Shown here: positions 1 to 8,850 of the stretch, one piece after another | How the letters are laid out: the number at the start of each line of letters is the position of its first letter | Numbering within the stretch: position 1 is the first letter of the stretch | From: Sphingomonas quercus | Lineage (GTDB): Bacteria; Pseudomonadota; Alphaproteobacteria; Sphingomonadales; Sphingomonadaceae | Direction: 5' to 3' | Assembly (NCBI RefSeq): GCF_018863195.1 | Contig: NZ_JAHKRT010000002.1 | Coordinates: 186,001-250,000 of the forward strand | Length of the DNA stretch: 64,000 nt | Position numbers and translations under genes: made by a program | The notes under the pieces: model-generated | Databases searched by the model: none | The model's input: the letters and a program-made list of their open reading frames with translations, nothing else | Told to the model about the DNA's origin: nothing

Positions 1-2
1 GC

Positions 3-866
3 GACATCCTCCATCGGCTGGCCGACCGCTGCCCGACGCGCGTGCTGGTGTGGCCGGTGGCGGTGCAGGGCGAGGGCGCGGCCGAACAGGTGGCGGCCGC
101 CGTGCGCGGCTTCGGCGCGATGGAGAGCCCGCCGGACCTCGTCATCGTCGCACGGGGGGGCGGCTCGATCGAGGATCTGTGGGCGTTCAACGAGGAGGCG
201 GTGGTGCGCGCCGTCGCCGCCTCGCCAATCCCGGTGATCTCGGCGGTGGGGCATGAGACGGACACCACGCTCTGCGATTTCGCCGCCGACCGGCGCGCGC
301 CGACGCCGACCGCCGCCGCCGAGATGGCGGTGCCGGTGCGCGGCGACCTCATCGCGATGATCGAGGATCAGGGCCGGCGCATGAACCGCTGCGCGCGCCG
401 TTATCACGAGCGGGCGGGCGAGCGGCTGGCAAATGTCGCGCGGCGGCTGCCGGCGCCGGATGCGATCCTCAGCCCCCAGCGCCAGCGGCTCGACGATGCC
501 GGCGATCGGCTGCCGCGCGCGCTGGGGCGGCGGCTGGCGGTGGCGCGCGGCGATCTGGCGCATGCGGCGGGCGCGCTCCGGCCGCGACTGTTGCAGGATC
601 GGCTGGCGCGGGATCGGGCGCAGCTCGACGCGCTGTGGCGGCTGGCGGCGAGCCTCCATCCCGAGCGGCCGTTGCAGAAGGGCTATGCGTGGGTGTCGAA
701 GCGCACTGGCGGGGTCGTCGCCAGCGCCGGCGAGGCGCGGGCGGCCGGCGCGCTGACGCTGCATTTCGCCGACGGCACGGTGGATGTACAGGCCGGCCCG
801 GCCGGCCCCCGGGTTGAGCGGCCGCGCCAGGGGGACCATCCGCCGGGACAGGAATCGCTTTTCTGA
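3..866 (+). CDS. xseA: Exodeoxyribonuclease VII large subunit, 5'-truncated by the window edge
   Basis: This is the C-terminal 287 residues of the large subunit of exonuclease VII, which with XseB degrades single-stranded DNA to oligonucleotides. The reading frame is open to the first bases of the window (it begins [14 protein letters not shown]), so the true start lies upstream. The family signatures are clear: [14 protein letters not shown] and then [20 protein letters not shown], both in the catalytic domain, followed by the Arg/Ala-rich coiled-coil C-terminal region. Family members are about 450-500 residues, so roughly a third is missing. The GTG at 42 is only an internal codon. The small subunit xseB is not in the window. 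Confidence 0.95.
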   Translation, partial: DILHRLADRCPTRVLVWPVAVQGEGAAEQVAAAVRGFGAMESPPDLVIVARGGGSIEDLWAFNEEAVVRAVAASPIPVISAVGHETDTTLCDFAADRRAPTPTAAAEMAVPVRGDLIAMIEDQGRRMNRCARRYHERAGERLANVARRLPAPDAILSPQRQRLDDAGDRLPRALGRRLAVARGDLAHAAGALRPRLLQDRLARDRAQLDALWRLAASLHPERPLQKGYAWVSKRTGGVVASAGEARAAGALTLHFADGTVDVQAGPAGPRVERPRQGDHPPGQESLF

Positions 867-887
867 TATAGGGTCATTACCTAGACC

Positions 888-976
888 CGTCACCCTGAAC
901 GCGTTTCGGGGTCCGCCCCGCCACAGGCTCCGGAGTTCGTGGGGGCGTGGATGCCGAAACAGGTTCGGCATGACGG
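888..976. repeat. Dispersed intergenic repeat, copy 1 (long form)
   Basis: An 89-bp imperfect inverted repeat lies between xseA and the DUF2093 gene. It opens with CGTCACCCTGAACGCGTTTC and closes with GCCGAAACAGGTTCGGCATG followed by ACGG, and the two ends pair over about 20 positions. The same arrangement recurs at 57406-57493, and a short derivative is at 36339-36371. It is intergenic, and the transcript could fold into a long stem. Repeats of this look are common in sphingomonad genomes as I remember them; that is recall, not a search. Confidence 0.8.
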
Positions 977-997
977 ATAGAGAGAAAGTCCACACAC

Positions 998-1201
998 ATG
1001 CTGATGTCCCAGGGGGCCGGCCGCCCCGCCCGCCTTCGCTTCCTCGACAATGGCTTCCGCCTGCTGTCGCCCGGCGATCACGTGGTTTGCGCCGTGTCGG
1101 GAGCGCCGATTCCGCTCGACCATCTGCGCTACTGGTCGGTGGCCAGACAGGAAGCCTATGCCACGCCGGAGATCGCCACCCGCGCCGCGCTCGGCCAGTG
1201 A
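998..1201 (+). CDS. DUF2093 domain-containing small protein
   Basis: A 67-residue protein matching the DUF2093 family: a short lead, then FLDNGFRLLSPGDHVVCAV, then IPLDHLRYWSVARQEAYA. This conserved CAV-x-G-x2-IPLDxLRYWSVxRQEAY core fills almost the whole protein, as is usual for the family. No signal peptide or membrane segment is visible. The function of the family is unknown to me; two conserved features (Cys and the YWS/RQE block) suggest a small folded domain. It follows xseA and the repeat, and the peptidase gene starts 44 bp after it, so it may belong to one transcription unit. An ATG at 1004 is an alternative start; 998 is preferred because of the purine-rich GAGAAAG upstream. Confidence 0.85.
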   Translation: MLMSQGAGRPARLRFLDNGFRLLSPGDHVVCAVSGAPIPLDHLRYWSVARQEAYATPEIATRAALGQ

Positions 1202-1245
1202 CGGCCCCGCTCCGTCCGAACCTTCCCCGCCGGTCGGGCGGCACC

Positions 1246-2184
1246 ATGAGAACTGCCGGCTCGGGCTTCGCCGGGAGCGAACGGACCGGGGGCACGACAT
1301 GCGGCGCCGCTATCCTCGCGATGGTGGCGCTGGCCGGCTGCGTGGCGCCGTCCGCGCCGCCGCGTACCGCGATGACAGCGCCGGCGCCCCCGCCTGCCGC
1401 GCCGGTGACACCGCCGCCGGCGCCCTTGCCCGGACCTGTCCTCACCGGCGAGCGCATCCAGGGCGGGCTGATCCACGGCACGGCGCCCGCCGGCACCCAG
1501 ATCATCCTCGACGGAAAGCCGGTGCCGACCGCGCCTGACGGGCGCTTCATCATCGCCTTCGACCGCGATGCCGGGCCGCAAGCCACGCTCATCGCCATTC
1601 TGCCGGACGGGCGGCGACAGACCGAGACCCTCGCCGTCGCGCCGCGCGCCTGGGAGATCGAGGAACTGCCCATCCCCAAGGGCACCTCGCCCAGCCCCGA
1701 GTTCCTGCGCATCCGCGGCGAGGAGCTGCGCCAGATCGCCGCCGCCCGCGCCATCGGCACCGACGCCGCCGGCTGGACCCAGTCTTTCCATTGGCCGATC
1801 ACCGGGCGGATCAGCGGGCTGTTCGGATCGCAACGCGTCTATCGCGGCGAGAAGGGCGCCTATCATTCGGGCACCGATGTCGCGCGGCCTGCGGGCACGC
1901 CGGTGGCGGCGCCGGCGGACGGCGTCGTGATCCTTGCCGCCGATCATCCCTTCACGCTGGAGGGCAATCTGCTGATGGTCGATCATGGCATGGGGCTGAA
2001 TTCCAGCTTCCTCCATTTGTCGCGCATCGACGTGAAGCCCGGCGACCATGTCCGCCAGGGCCAGATCATCGGCGCGGTTGGCATGACGGGCCGCGCCACT
2101 GGGCCGCATCTCCATTGGAGCCTGAAATGGCGGGATGCGCGCATCGATCCGCTGCTGCTCGCCGGGCCGATGCCGGCCGGCTGA
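1246..2184 (+). CDS. M23 family metallopeptidase lipoprotein
   Basis: A predicted cell-wall endopeptidase or LytM-type activator of 312 residues. The N-terminus carries a hydrophobic stretch ending in the lipobox LAGC (Cys32), then a Pro/Ala-rich linker, an Ig-like middle domain (about residues 65-140), and a C-terminal M23 (LytM) domain. The zinc ligands are intact: HSGTD supplies the HxxxD motif and GPHLHW the HxH motif. It would act on peptidoglycan cross-bridges or stems in the periplasm, anchored by lipid. The frame is open far upstream through the repeat, but the ATG at 1246 is chosen because it gives a standard lipoprotein signal; an ATG at 1321 would be too short. Whether it cleaves or only activates amidases cannot be told. 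Confidence 0.88.
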   Translation: MRTAGSGFAGSERTGGTTCGAAILAMVALAGCVAPSAPPRTAMTAPAPPPAAPVTPPPAPLPGPVLTGERIQGGLIHGTAPAGTQIILDGKPVPTAPDGRFIIAFDRDAGPQATLIAILPDGRRQTETLAVAPRAWEIEELPIPKGTSPSPEFLRIRGEELRQIAAARAIGTDAAGWTQSFHWPITGRISGLFGSQRVYRGEKGAYHSGTDVARPAGTPVAAPADGVVILAADHPFTLEGNLLMVDHGMGLNSSFLHLSRIDVKPGDHVRQGQIIGAVGMTGRATGPHLHWSLKWRDARIDPLLLAGPMPAG

Positions 2185-2262
2185 TCGGCCGAGCAAGAAA
2201 ATTGCTGCATATCAGCATAAAATGCCATAAGCTGGCAATGTTCTACGGTATGCTGCGATGTA

Positions 2263-2308
2263 TGTTGCGCAAGTGTAACAGGTGATCGCAAAAACTGTCA
2301 TTTCGACA
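2263..2308 (+). promoter_or_regulatory. Shared upstream box of receptor 1 (TTGCGCAA ... TGTCAT-GACA)
   Basis: The 238-bp gap before receptor 1 is AT-richer than its surroundings. It holds TGTTGCGCAAGTGTAACA (2263-2280), which contains the perfect palindrome TTGCGCAA, and then TGTCATTTCGACA (2296-2308). Both elements recur before receptor 2 (TTGCGCAA at 5477-5484, TGTTGCG at 5499, TGTCATCCTAGACA at 5546-5559). They are not visible before receptor 3. The likely meaning is a common promoter/operator; the cognate regulator is unknown. Confidence 0.45.
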
Positions 2309-2422
2309 CTGTCTTGCTGGACAGCCAAGGCCCCCAGCCTGTTGTTGCCACAAAAAACCCTGCGCATGGGCAGCGCGGGGCCATCGATCACGCGGCCCGG
2401 GCGGGCAAACAGGGGGAAATCA

Positions 2423-5338
2423 ATGACCAGATCGTTCAAGCATTATGCGCGCCTCGCGCTCCGCACCGGCGCGGCTCCGGTGGCGCTCGGCGCGGCGCTC
2501 ATCGCCACGCCGGGCTTTGCGCAGGAAACCCCCGCCGCCGCCGCCGACGCGGCCGGCCGGCCCGAGGAGATCATCGTCACCGGCTCGCTGTTCCGCCGCG
2601 CGATCGATACCGAGACGGCCTCGCCGGTGACGATGCTGACCACCGACACGCTGGCCAAGGCGGGCGTCACCGACGTCAGCCAGGCGGTGCGCTCGATCGC
2701 CGCGGACGGCGCGGGCTCGATCGCCTCGACGCGCAGTTCCTTCTCGGGCGGCGCCTCGACGGTGTCGCTGCGCAACGTCGGTGCCGGCGCGACGCTGACC
2801 CTGATCGACGGGCTGCGCTCGGTCGGCTTCCCGATGAACGACGACGGCCATATCAGCTTCGTCGACCTCAATTCGGTGCCGTTCAGCGCCGTGCAGGAAA
2901 TCCAGGTGCTGAAGGATGGCGCCTCCTCGCTCTACGGCGCCGACGCGATCGGCGGCGTCGTCAACATCATCCTCAAGAAGCGTTTCACCGGCGTCGCCGG
3001 CCAGCTCGAGGGCGGGGCGACGACCCGCGGCGACGGCCAGAGCTACCGCGCCAACCTCACGGTCGGCTTCGGCGACTATGAATCGCAGGGCTGGAATCTC
3101 TACGTCAACGGCGAATACCAGCTGACCGGCCGGGTCTCCAACCATGACGTCGGCTTCCCCTACAACACCGCGGACATCAGCTCGATCGGCGGCCTCGACC
3201 GCAACAGCGCCGACGACACGCTGTCCACCGCGACGCCCGACGCCAAGGTGCGCCGCGTCAACCAGATCAACCTCAACGATCCGTTCAACGGCAGCGGGCT
3301 GGTGGCGCCGTCCCCGACCGGCACCTACACGACGCTCACCAACCTCGCCAATTGCTCCTACGGCACGTTCACCGTCGCGGGCGCTGCCGGGGGAACCGGC
3401 TGCAAGCACAACATCACCGACGAATATGGCCAGATCGTGCCGAAGCAGGAGCGCTACTCGGTGACGGCGCATCTCGCCGCGCGGCTGAGCGACACTATCG
3501 AGGCGCACCTCGTCGGCTCCTATTCGCGCAGCGTCGGCGATTATATCAACAACCCGACCAACATCGCCCAGGTGCAGCCCTATCGCGGGCCGACCACCGA
3601 CAGCTCGCAGCAGATCGCGCTGCCGGTCTATGTCTGCGCGGCGGGCGTCAACTGCGTCACCGCGGCCGATCGCCGGCTGAACCCGAACAACCCCTATGCC
3701 GCGGCCTATGCCAACGATCCGGCGAACGGAGCGGCGCGCATCTACTATCTGTTCGGCGACATCCAGGCGCGCACCCGCAACGTCAACGAGGTCTACCGCG
3801 CCAACGCGGGGCTGGAGGGCTCGTTCGGCGAGGACTGGAACTGGAAGGCGGACATCGTCGCCGCCAAGGATGTCCTCAACAACACCAATTACGGCACACT
3901 CGACATTGCCGGCCTGCGTCAGGTGATCAACACCGGCGCCTACAATTTCGTCAATCCGAGCCTGAACACCCAGGCGGTGCGCGACATCGTCGCGCCGGTC
4001 TATACCTCCCGCAACTGGACCTCGATGGTGTCGTTCGACGCCTCGCTGGCGAAGTCGCTGATGGAATTGCCCGGCGGCCCGTTGCAGGTGGCCGTTGGCG
4101 GCCAGGTGCGGCGCGAGGTGCAGCACAGCCCGGGCATGAACCCGGACCTGACCAAGTTCGCCACCACCGCCGGCGCGTTCGGCAAGCACACCGTCTCGGC
4201 GGGCTTCTTCGAGGTTTCCGCGCCGGTGCTGCCGACGCTCGAACTGACCGGTTCGGGCCGCTACGACAATTACTCGGAGGGGTTCAGCGCCTTCTCGCCC
4301 AAGGTCGGCGCGACGTTCAAGCCGATCCGCCAGGTGATGCTGCGCGGCACCTGGTCGCGTGGTTTCCGTGCGCCGAGCTTCGCCGAGCGTGATCCGACCT
4401 CCGGCTTCTCCGGCAGCTTCACCGTGCCGTTGCCCGAGGCGTACATTGCCGCCCATGGCGGCCCCAACGCGGCCTATGTCACGGCCAGCCGCTCGGCTCG
4501 CGGCGGCTTTTCCGGCAACCCGGACCTGAAGCCCGAGAAATCGCGGAGCTTCACGGTCGGCACCGTCATCTCGCCGACGCGCGATTTCGATCTCACGGTC
4601 GATTATTACAACATCAAGAAGACCGACGTGATCGTCATGGCGCCGCGTATCGGCGAGGCGTTCAACAATTATTATACCGGCCAGGCGCTGCCGCCCAACT
4701 ATGTGCTGCTGGCGGTGGGCGAACCCGATCCGCTGTTCCCCAACGCGCTCCCGCGTGCGACGCTCATCGCGTCGCCATTCGGCAACAGCGCCAGCGAGAT
4801 CTCCACCGGCATCGACTTTTCGGCGGCCGCGCGGATCGGCATCGCCGACGGCATCAAGCTGAACAGCACCGTCAACGGCACCTATGTGCTGGAATATAGC
4901 ACGACCACCGCCGAGGGCATCGTCCAGAAGTTCGAAGGCACCAAGGGGCCGTCGGCCCTTTCCGCCGGCGCCGGCACGCCGAAATGGCGCGCCAACTGGC
5001 AAAACAGCCTCCAGATCCACAATCTGACGCTGTCCACCACCACCTATTTTGTCGGGCGGATCAAGAACGTCGCCGCGGATTCGGGATCGACGGACCTGTC
5101 CTGCGCCCACAATCTGTACGGAACGGGCGACAAGTTCTGCTATATCGGCAAATTCATCTACACCGACCTGAACGCCTCGTTTAAGGTCAACGATCAATAC
5201 ACCTTCTACATCAACGTCGGAAACTTCACGAACGAGAAGGCGCCGATCGCGGCCGGCGGCTCGAACTTCATCGCCACCTGGCATCTGCCGGGTGTCGTCG
5301 GCCGTACCTTCCGCGTCGGGGCCAAGTTCGGCTTCTGA
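2423..5338 (+). CDS. TonB-dependent receptor 1 (tandem paralogue A)
   Basis: An outer-membrane active transporter of 971 residues driven by TonB-ExbB-ExbD. A signal peptide ends around GFA-QET; the TonB box lies in EEIIVTGSL; the plug domain includes VSLRNVGAGATLTLIDGLRS and GASSLYGADAIGGVVNIILK; the barrel ends in FRVGAKFGF with a C-terminal Phe, as outer-membrane proteins do. Cysteines in LANCSYGT/GTGCKH and YVCAAGVNC may form disulfides in long extracellular loops. There is no STN signalling domain. The ATG at 2423 follows AGGGGGAAAT and gives a normal signal peptide, although the frame is open further upstream. The neighbouring gene is a close paralogue. The substrate cannot be deduced; no inner-membrane transporter is linked. 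Confidence 0.93.
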   Translation: MTRSFKHYARLALRTGAAPVALGAALIATPGFAQETPAAAADAAGRPEEIIVTGSLFRRAIDTETASPVTMLTTDTLAKAGVTDVSQAVRSIAADGAGSIASTRSSFSGGASTVSLRNVGAGATLTLIDGLRSVGFPMNDDGHISFVDLNSVPFSAVQEIQVLKDGASSLYGADAIGGVVNIILKKRFTGVAGQLEGGATTRGDGQSYRANLTVGFGDYESQGWNLYVNGEYQLTGRVSNHDVGFPYNTADISSIGGLDRNSADDTLSTATPDAKVRRVNQINLNDPFNGSGLVAPSPTGTYTTLTNLANCSYGTFTVAGAAGGTGCKHNITDEYGQIVPKQERYSVTAHLAARLSDTIEAHLVGSYSRSVGDYINNPTNIAQVQPYRGPTTDSSQQIALPVYVCAAGVNCVTAADRRLNPNNPYAAAYANDPANGAARIYYLFGDIQARTRNVNEVYRANAGLEGSFGEDWNWKADIVAAKDVLNNTNYGTLDIAGLRQVINTGAYNFVNPSLNTQAVRDIVAPVYTSRNWTSMVSFDASLAKSLMELPGGPLQVAVGGQVRREVQHSPGMNPDLTKFATTAGAFGKHTVSAGFFEVSAPVLPTLELTGSGRYDNYSEGFSAFSPKVGATFKPIRQVMLRGTWSRGFRAPSFAERDPTSGFSGSFTVPLPEAYIAAHGGPNAAYVTASRSARGGFSGNPDLKPEKSRSFTVGTVISPTRDFDLTVDYYNIKKTDVIVMAPRIGEAFNNYYTGQALPPNYVLLAVGEPDPLFPNALPRATLIASPFGNSASEISTGIDFSAAARIGIADGIKLNSTVNGTYVLEYSTTTAEGIVQKFEGTKGPSALSAGAGTPKWRANWQNSLQIHNLTLSTTTYFVGRIKNVAADSGSTDLSCAHNLYGTGDKFCYIGKFIYTDLNASFKVNDQYTFYINVGNFTNEKAPIAAGGSNFIATWHLPGVVGRTFRVGAKFGF

Positions 5339-5357
5339 TCGGGACGACAGATTCTCG

Positions 5358-5385
5358 GGGGCGGGCCGGACCGGCTCGCCCCTTC
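5358..5385 (+). terminator. Hairpin after receptor 1
   Basis: GGGGCGGGCCGG (5358-5369) pairs with CCGGCTCGCCCC (5371-5382) with a single G-U, followed by TTCC. The stem would open at its apex to form a loop. The T-tract is weak, so termination is probable rather than certain. Confidence 0.55.
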
Positions 5386-5476
5386 CTGTCGTTCCGGGGG
5401 TGTCGCGTGTCGCCGCCCGACATCGCCGGCGGGCCCGGCCAGACCCATCGAAAGAAATGAACAGCGGGCGGCGTTT

Positions 5477-5559
5477 TTGCGCAACAACCTGTGAATTATG
5501 TTGCGAAAAGGTGACACGCGGCCGTGAACAGTGGGGCGCGCATGGTGTCATCCTAGACA
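5477..5559 (+). promoter_or_regulatory. Shared upstream box of receptor 2; the only gap over 300 bp in the window
   Basis: The 346-bp gap 5339-5684 holds the receptor 1 terminator and then this region. TTTTGCGCAACA (starting about 5475) and TGTTGCGAAAA (5499-5509) form an imperfect inverted repeat, followed by GTGACAC and TGTCATCCTAGACA (5546-5559). The same TTGCGCAA and TGTCAT-GACA motifs precede receptor 1. I see no open reading frame or RNA gene in the gap. Promoter function is inferred from position and conservation between the two paralogues. Confidence 0.45.
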
Positions 5560-5684
5560 GTTGAGATCACAGTGTTGCACCAAAGCCCCCATGCCGCAGA
5601 AGGCGCGCGCCGGGGAACCGGCATCGCGAGGCGGTCCAATCCGGCGCCATGCCCGCAAGGCAGGCGATAAGGGGAAGACTTTTC

Positions 5685-8609
5685 ATGACCAAGTCGTTCA
5701 AACATTACGGGCGCATCGCGCTCCGATCGGGCGCGGCGCCGCTCGCTCTCGGTACCGCTCTCATTGCCTCGCCGAGCTTCGCGCAGACCGCGCCTGCCTC
5801 CGACAACGCGGCTCCGGCCGAAGAAATCGTCGTCACCGGCTCGCTGCTCCGCCGCATCGACACCGAGACGGCGTCGCCGGTCACCCAGCTGACCACCGAG
5901 TCGCTCACCAAGGCGGGCATCACCAACATCAACGACGCGATCCGCTCGATCTCCGCGGACGGCGCCGGCTCGATCTCCACCGGCTTCCAGAGCGGCTTCT
6001 CCGCCGGCGGCGCCGCGGTGTCGCTGCGCAGCCTCGGCGTGTCCTCGACGCTGGTCCTGATCGACGGCCTGCGCTCGACCAACTTCCCGATCAACGATGA
6101 CGGCCACAACGCCTATGTCGACCTCAACTCGATTCCGTTCAGCGCGGTCGAGCGGGTCGAGGTGCTGAAGGACGGCGCGTCCTCCATCTATGGCGCGGAC
6201 GCCATCGGCGGCGTCGTCAACATCATCATGAAGAAGCAGTTCAACGGTGTCGCCGGCACCGTGGAAGCCGGCGTCAGCGCCCATGGCGATGCGCCGCGCT
6301 ACCGCGCCAACCTGACCGCCGGCTTCGGCGATTATGACGAGAAGGGTTGGAATTTCTACGTCAACGGCGAGTATCAGAAGGATGGCCGCGTCGCCGTCAA
6401 GGATCGCGCCTTCCCGTACAACACCAATGATCTGACCTCGATCGGCGGCATCGACAACAATCCCACTGACAATTCGCTGGCGCCGAGCAACGGCTCGCCG
6501 AGCGCGGTGGTGCGTCTCGCCGGCCAGAGCGACCTCAACAATCCGTTCTCGGGCGGCTCGGTGCCGACCGGCACCTACACGACGCTCGGCCTCGGCAACT
6601 GCCCGAACGGCACCTTCACCGTCGCCGGCGCGGCCGGCGGCACCGGCTGCCGCTATGACCTGCAGAACACCTATTCGCAGATCCAGCCCGACCAGGAGCG
6701 CTACTCGGTCACCGGCCGCCTTAGCGTGCGGATCAGCGACAATATCGAGGGCTATGTCAGCGGCAGCTTCTCCCGCAACATCGTCGACATCCGGGCTCTG
6801 CCGGCGCCGATCCGCCAGCAGCAGCCCTATGGCGCGTCGCCGGCCATGTCGTCGACCGCGCCGGGCGTGGTGCTGCCGGTCTATATCTGCTCGGCGGGCA
6901 TCAACTGCGTCACTGCGGCCGATCGCCGCCTGAACCCGAACAACCCCTATGCGGCGGCATTCGCCAATGATCCGGCGGCGGGTGCGGCGCGCATCTACTA
7001 TCGCTTCGGCGACATCCCGGTCGGCACGCATCGCCAGAACGAGGTGCTGCGCGCGGCCGCGGGCCTGCGCGGGTCGGTCGGCGACGACTGGAACTGGCAG
7101 GTCGATGCCGTCGCCGCCAAGGACAATCTCGACATCACCAACCGTGGCGTGGTCGACATTGCCGGCCTGAAGAGCGCGATCAACACCGGCGCGTACAACT
7201 TCGTCAATCCGGCCCTGAACACCCAGGCCGTGCGCGACCAGATCTCGCCGACCTACACCACCCATTCCTACACCTCGATGGTCTCGCTCGACGCATCGGT
7301 CAGCAAGTCGCTGATGGACCTGCCGGGCGGCCCGCTCCAGATCGCCGTCGGCGGCCAGGTGCGCCACGAGGTGCAGAACAACCCCGGCATCAACCCGGAC
7401 AAGCTGAAGTTCGCCAACACCGCCGCATCGTTCGGCAAGCACACCGTGTCGGCGGGCTATTTCGAAATCTCCGCTCCGGTGCTCGACCCGCTCGAGCTGA
7501 CCGCTTCGGGCCGTTACGACCATTATTCGGAGGGCTTTAGCCGGTTCTCGCCGAAGATCGGCGCGACCTTCAAGCCGATGCGCGAGCTGCTCGTCCGCGG
7601 TACCTGGTCGAAGGGCTTCCGCGCGCCGACCTTCGCGGAGAGCAATCCCCGGTCCAACTTCCCGGGCTTCGTGACGGTCACGCCGCCCGAGAGCTTCCAG
7701 CTCGCCCATGGCGGCCTGCTTTCTGCCGGTAACACCAACCCCTATGCCCAGGCCTATTCGACCGGCCAGGGCGTCAACGGCAACCCGAACCTGAAGCCGG
7801 AGAAGTCGCGCAGCTTCACCGCGGGCATCGTCGCCCAGCCGGTGCCGTGGCTGAGCTTCACCGTCGACTATTACAACGTCAAGAAGACCGACGTCATCGT
7901 CACCGGTCCGGACCTCGGCGCGGCGCGTGCCGCCTACTTCGCCGGCACGCCGCTGCCGGAGGGCTACACGGTGGCCGCCATCGACGGCGTCGACCCGCTG
8001 TTCCCGACCGCGCTGCCGCGCGTGCTCGTGATCAGCGCGCCCTATGTCAACGCCGCGAGCCAGCTCTCCACGGGTCTGGATTTCTCGGCGACGGCGAACG
8101 TGCCGCTGGGCGACAACATCAAGTGGACCAGCCGCATCGACGTGACCGACGTGTTCAAGTACAACGTCACCCAGAACGGCCTCGTCCAGAAGTATGTCGG
8201 CACGATGGGCCCGTACGAGCTTTCGTCGGGCGCTGGCACGCCGAAGTGGCGCGGCAACTGGCAGAACACGCTCCAGTTCGGCAAGTTCTCGCTCACGGCG
8301 ACGACCTACTACGTCTCCAAGATCAAGAACGTCGCCGCCGACGAGGGCGAGGATCTGTCGTGCGAGGGCGGCAACCTGTATGGCACGGGTGAGGATTTCT
8401 GCCACATCCGCCGCTTCATCTACTCGGATCTGAATGCGTCGCTGCAGGTCAACGACAAGTTCACCTTCTACATCAACGTCGGCAACTTCACGAACGCGAA
8501 GGCGCCGATCGCCCCGTCTTCCTATTCGGGCATCAACTATCTGCCGACCTGGCACTATGCCGGCGTCATCGGCCGCACGTTCCGCGTCGGCGCGAACTTC
8601 GGTTTCTGA
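5685..8609 (+). CDS. TonB-dependent receptor 2 (tandem paralogue B)
   Basis: A 974-residue outer-membrane receptor, collinear with receptor 1 from the signal peptide (MTKSFKHYGRIALRSGAAPL versus MTRSFKHYARLALRTGAAPV) to the C-terminal FRVGANFGF. The TonB box is EEIVVTGSL and the plug contains GASSIYGADAIGGVVNIIMK. The same paired cysteines occur (GNCPNGTF/GTGCRY and YICSAGINC). By eye well over half of aligned positions are identical, so the pair arose by duplication. Differences concentrate in predicted surface loops, for example around PALPAPIRQQQPYG, which suggests changed ligand specificity. The chosen ATG at 5685 follows GGGGAAG; an upstream in-frame ATG at 5649 would only lengthen the leader. 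It is followed by a strong terminator. Confidence 0.93.
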   Translation: MTKSFKHYGRIALRSGAAPLALGTALIASPSFAQTAPASDNAAPAEEIVVTGSLLRRIDTETASPVTQLTTESLTKAGITNINDAIRSISADGAGSISTGFQSGFSAGGAAVSLRSLGVSSTLVLIDGLRSTNFPINDDGHNAYVDLNSIPFSAVERVEVLKDGASSIYGADAIGGVVNIIMKKQFNGVAGTVEAGVSAHGDAPRYRANLTAGFGDYDEKGWNFYVNGEYQKDGRVAVKDRAFPYNTNDLTSIGGIDNNPTDNSLAPSNGSPSAVVRLAGQSDLNNPFSGGSVPTGTYTTLGLGNCPNGTFTVAGAAGGTGCRYDLQNTYSQIQPDQERYSVTGRLSVRISDNIEGYVSGSFSRNIVDIRALPAPIRQQQPYGASPAMSSTAPGVVLPVYICSAGINCVTAADRRLNPNNPYAAAFANDPAAGAARIYYRFGDIPVGTHRQNEVLRAAAGLRGSVGDDWNWQVDAVAAKDNLDITNRGVVDIAGLKSAINTGAYNFVNPALNTQAVRDQISPTYTTHSYTSMVSLDASVSKSLMDLPGGPLQIAVGGQVRHEVQNNPGINPDKLKFANTAASFGKHTVSAGYFEISAPVLDPLELTASGRYDHYSEGFSRFSPKIGATFKPMRELLVRGTWSKGFRAPTFAESNPRSNFPGFVTVTPPESFQLAHGGLLSAGNTNPYAQAYSTGQGVNGNPNLKPEKSRSFTAGIVAQPVPWLSFTVDYYNVKKTDVIVTGPDLGAARAAYFAGTPLPEGYTVAAIDGVDPLFPTALPRVLVISAPYVNAASQLSTGLDFSATANVPLGDNIKWTSRIDVTDVFKYNVTQNGLVQKYVGTMGPYELSSGAGTPKWRGNWQNTLQFGKFSLTATTYYVSKIKNVAADEGEDLSCEGGNLYGTGEDFCHIRRFIYSDLNASLQVNDKFTFYINVGNFTNAKAPIAPSSYSGINYLPTWHYAGVIGRTFRVGANFGF

Positions 8610-8632
8610 TCCGGAACGCCGGACGAAACATG

Positions 8633-8661
8633 GGGCGGGCCTGCGGGCCCGCCCTTTTTTT
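8633..8661 (+). terminator. Rho-independent terminator after receptor 2
   Basis: A perfect stem GGGCGGGC (8633-8640) / GCCCGCCC (8647-8654) with a 6-nt loop, followed by seven T residues (8655-8661). This separates receptor 2 from receptor 3 transcriptionally. Confidence 0.9.
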
Positions 8662-8850
8662 ACGGTCACAAGATGTGGCATCCGGGCTACACCCGGCCGC
8701 GAACCCGATGCCCCGGCGGCTCCAGCTTGCCTGCCCTTGCGTTCAGCCAATAGAAAGGCGGCATTCCGACCGGCCCTTGGGGGGAGTTGCCGGTCTCCAT
8801 GCGCCTTTCACCGCGTCTCGCGGAGGGCGTAGAAACAAGGGGAAGGTTCA

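Noticed and set aside
784-1245. An upstream extension of the M23 peptidase frame across the end of xseA, the repeat and the DUF2093 gene
   Set aside because: It overlaps two recognised genes and a repeat in another frame, and would remove the lipoprotein signal from the N-terminus.
2420-5551. A 1043-codon open frame antisense to receptor 1, and similar long antisense frames at 5553-8750, 9682-11739, 22989-25862 and 28859-31672
   Set aside because: They are caused by high GC at third positions of the receptors. Their translations are Arg/Ala/Gly/Asp-rich with no family motif, while the + strand frames have complete receptor domains.
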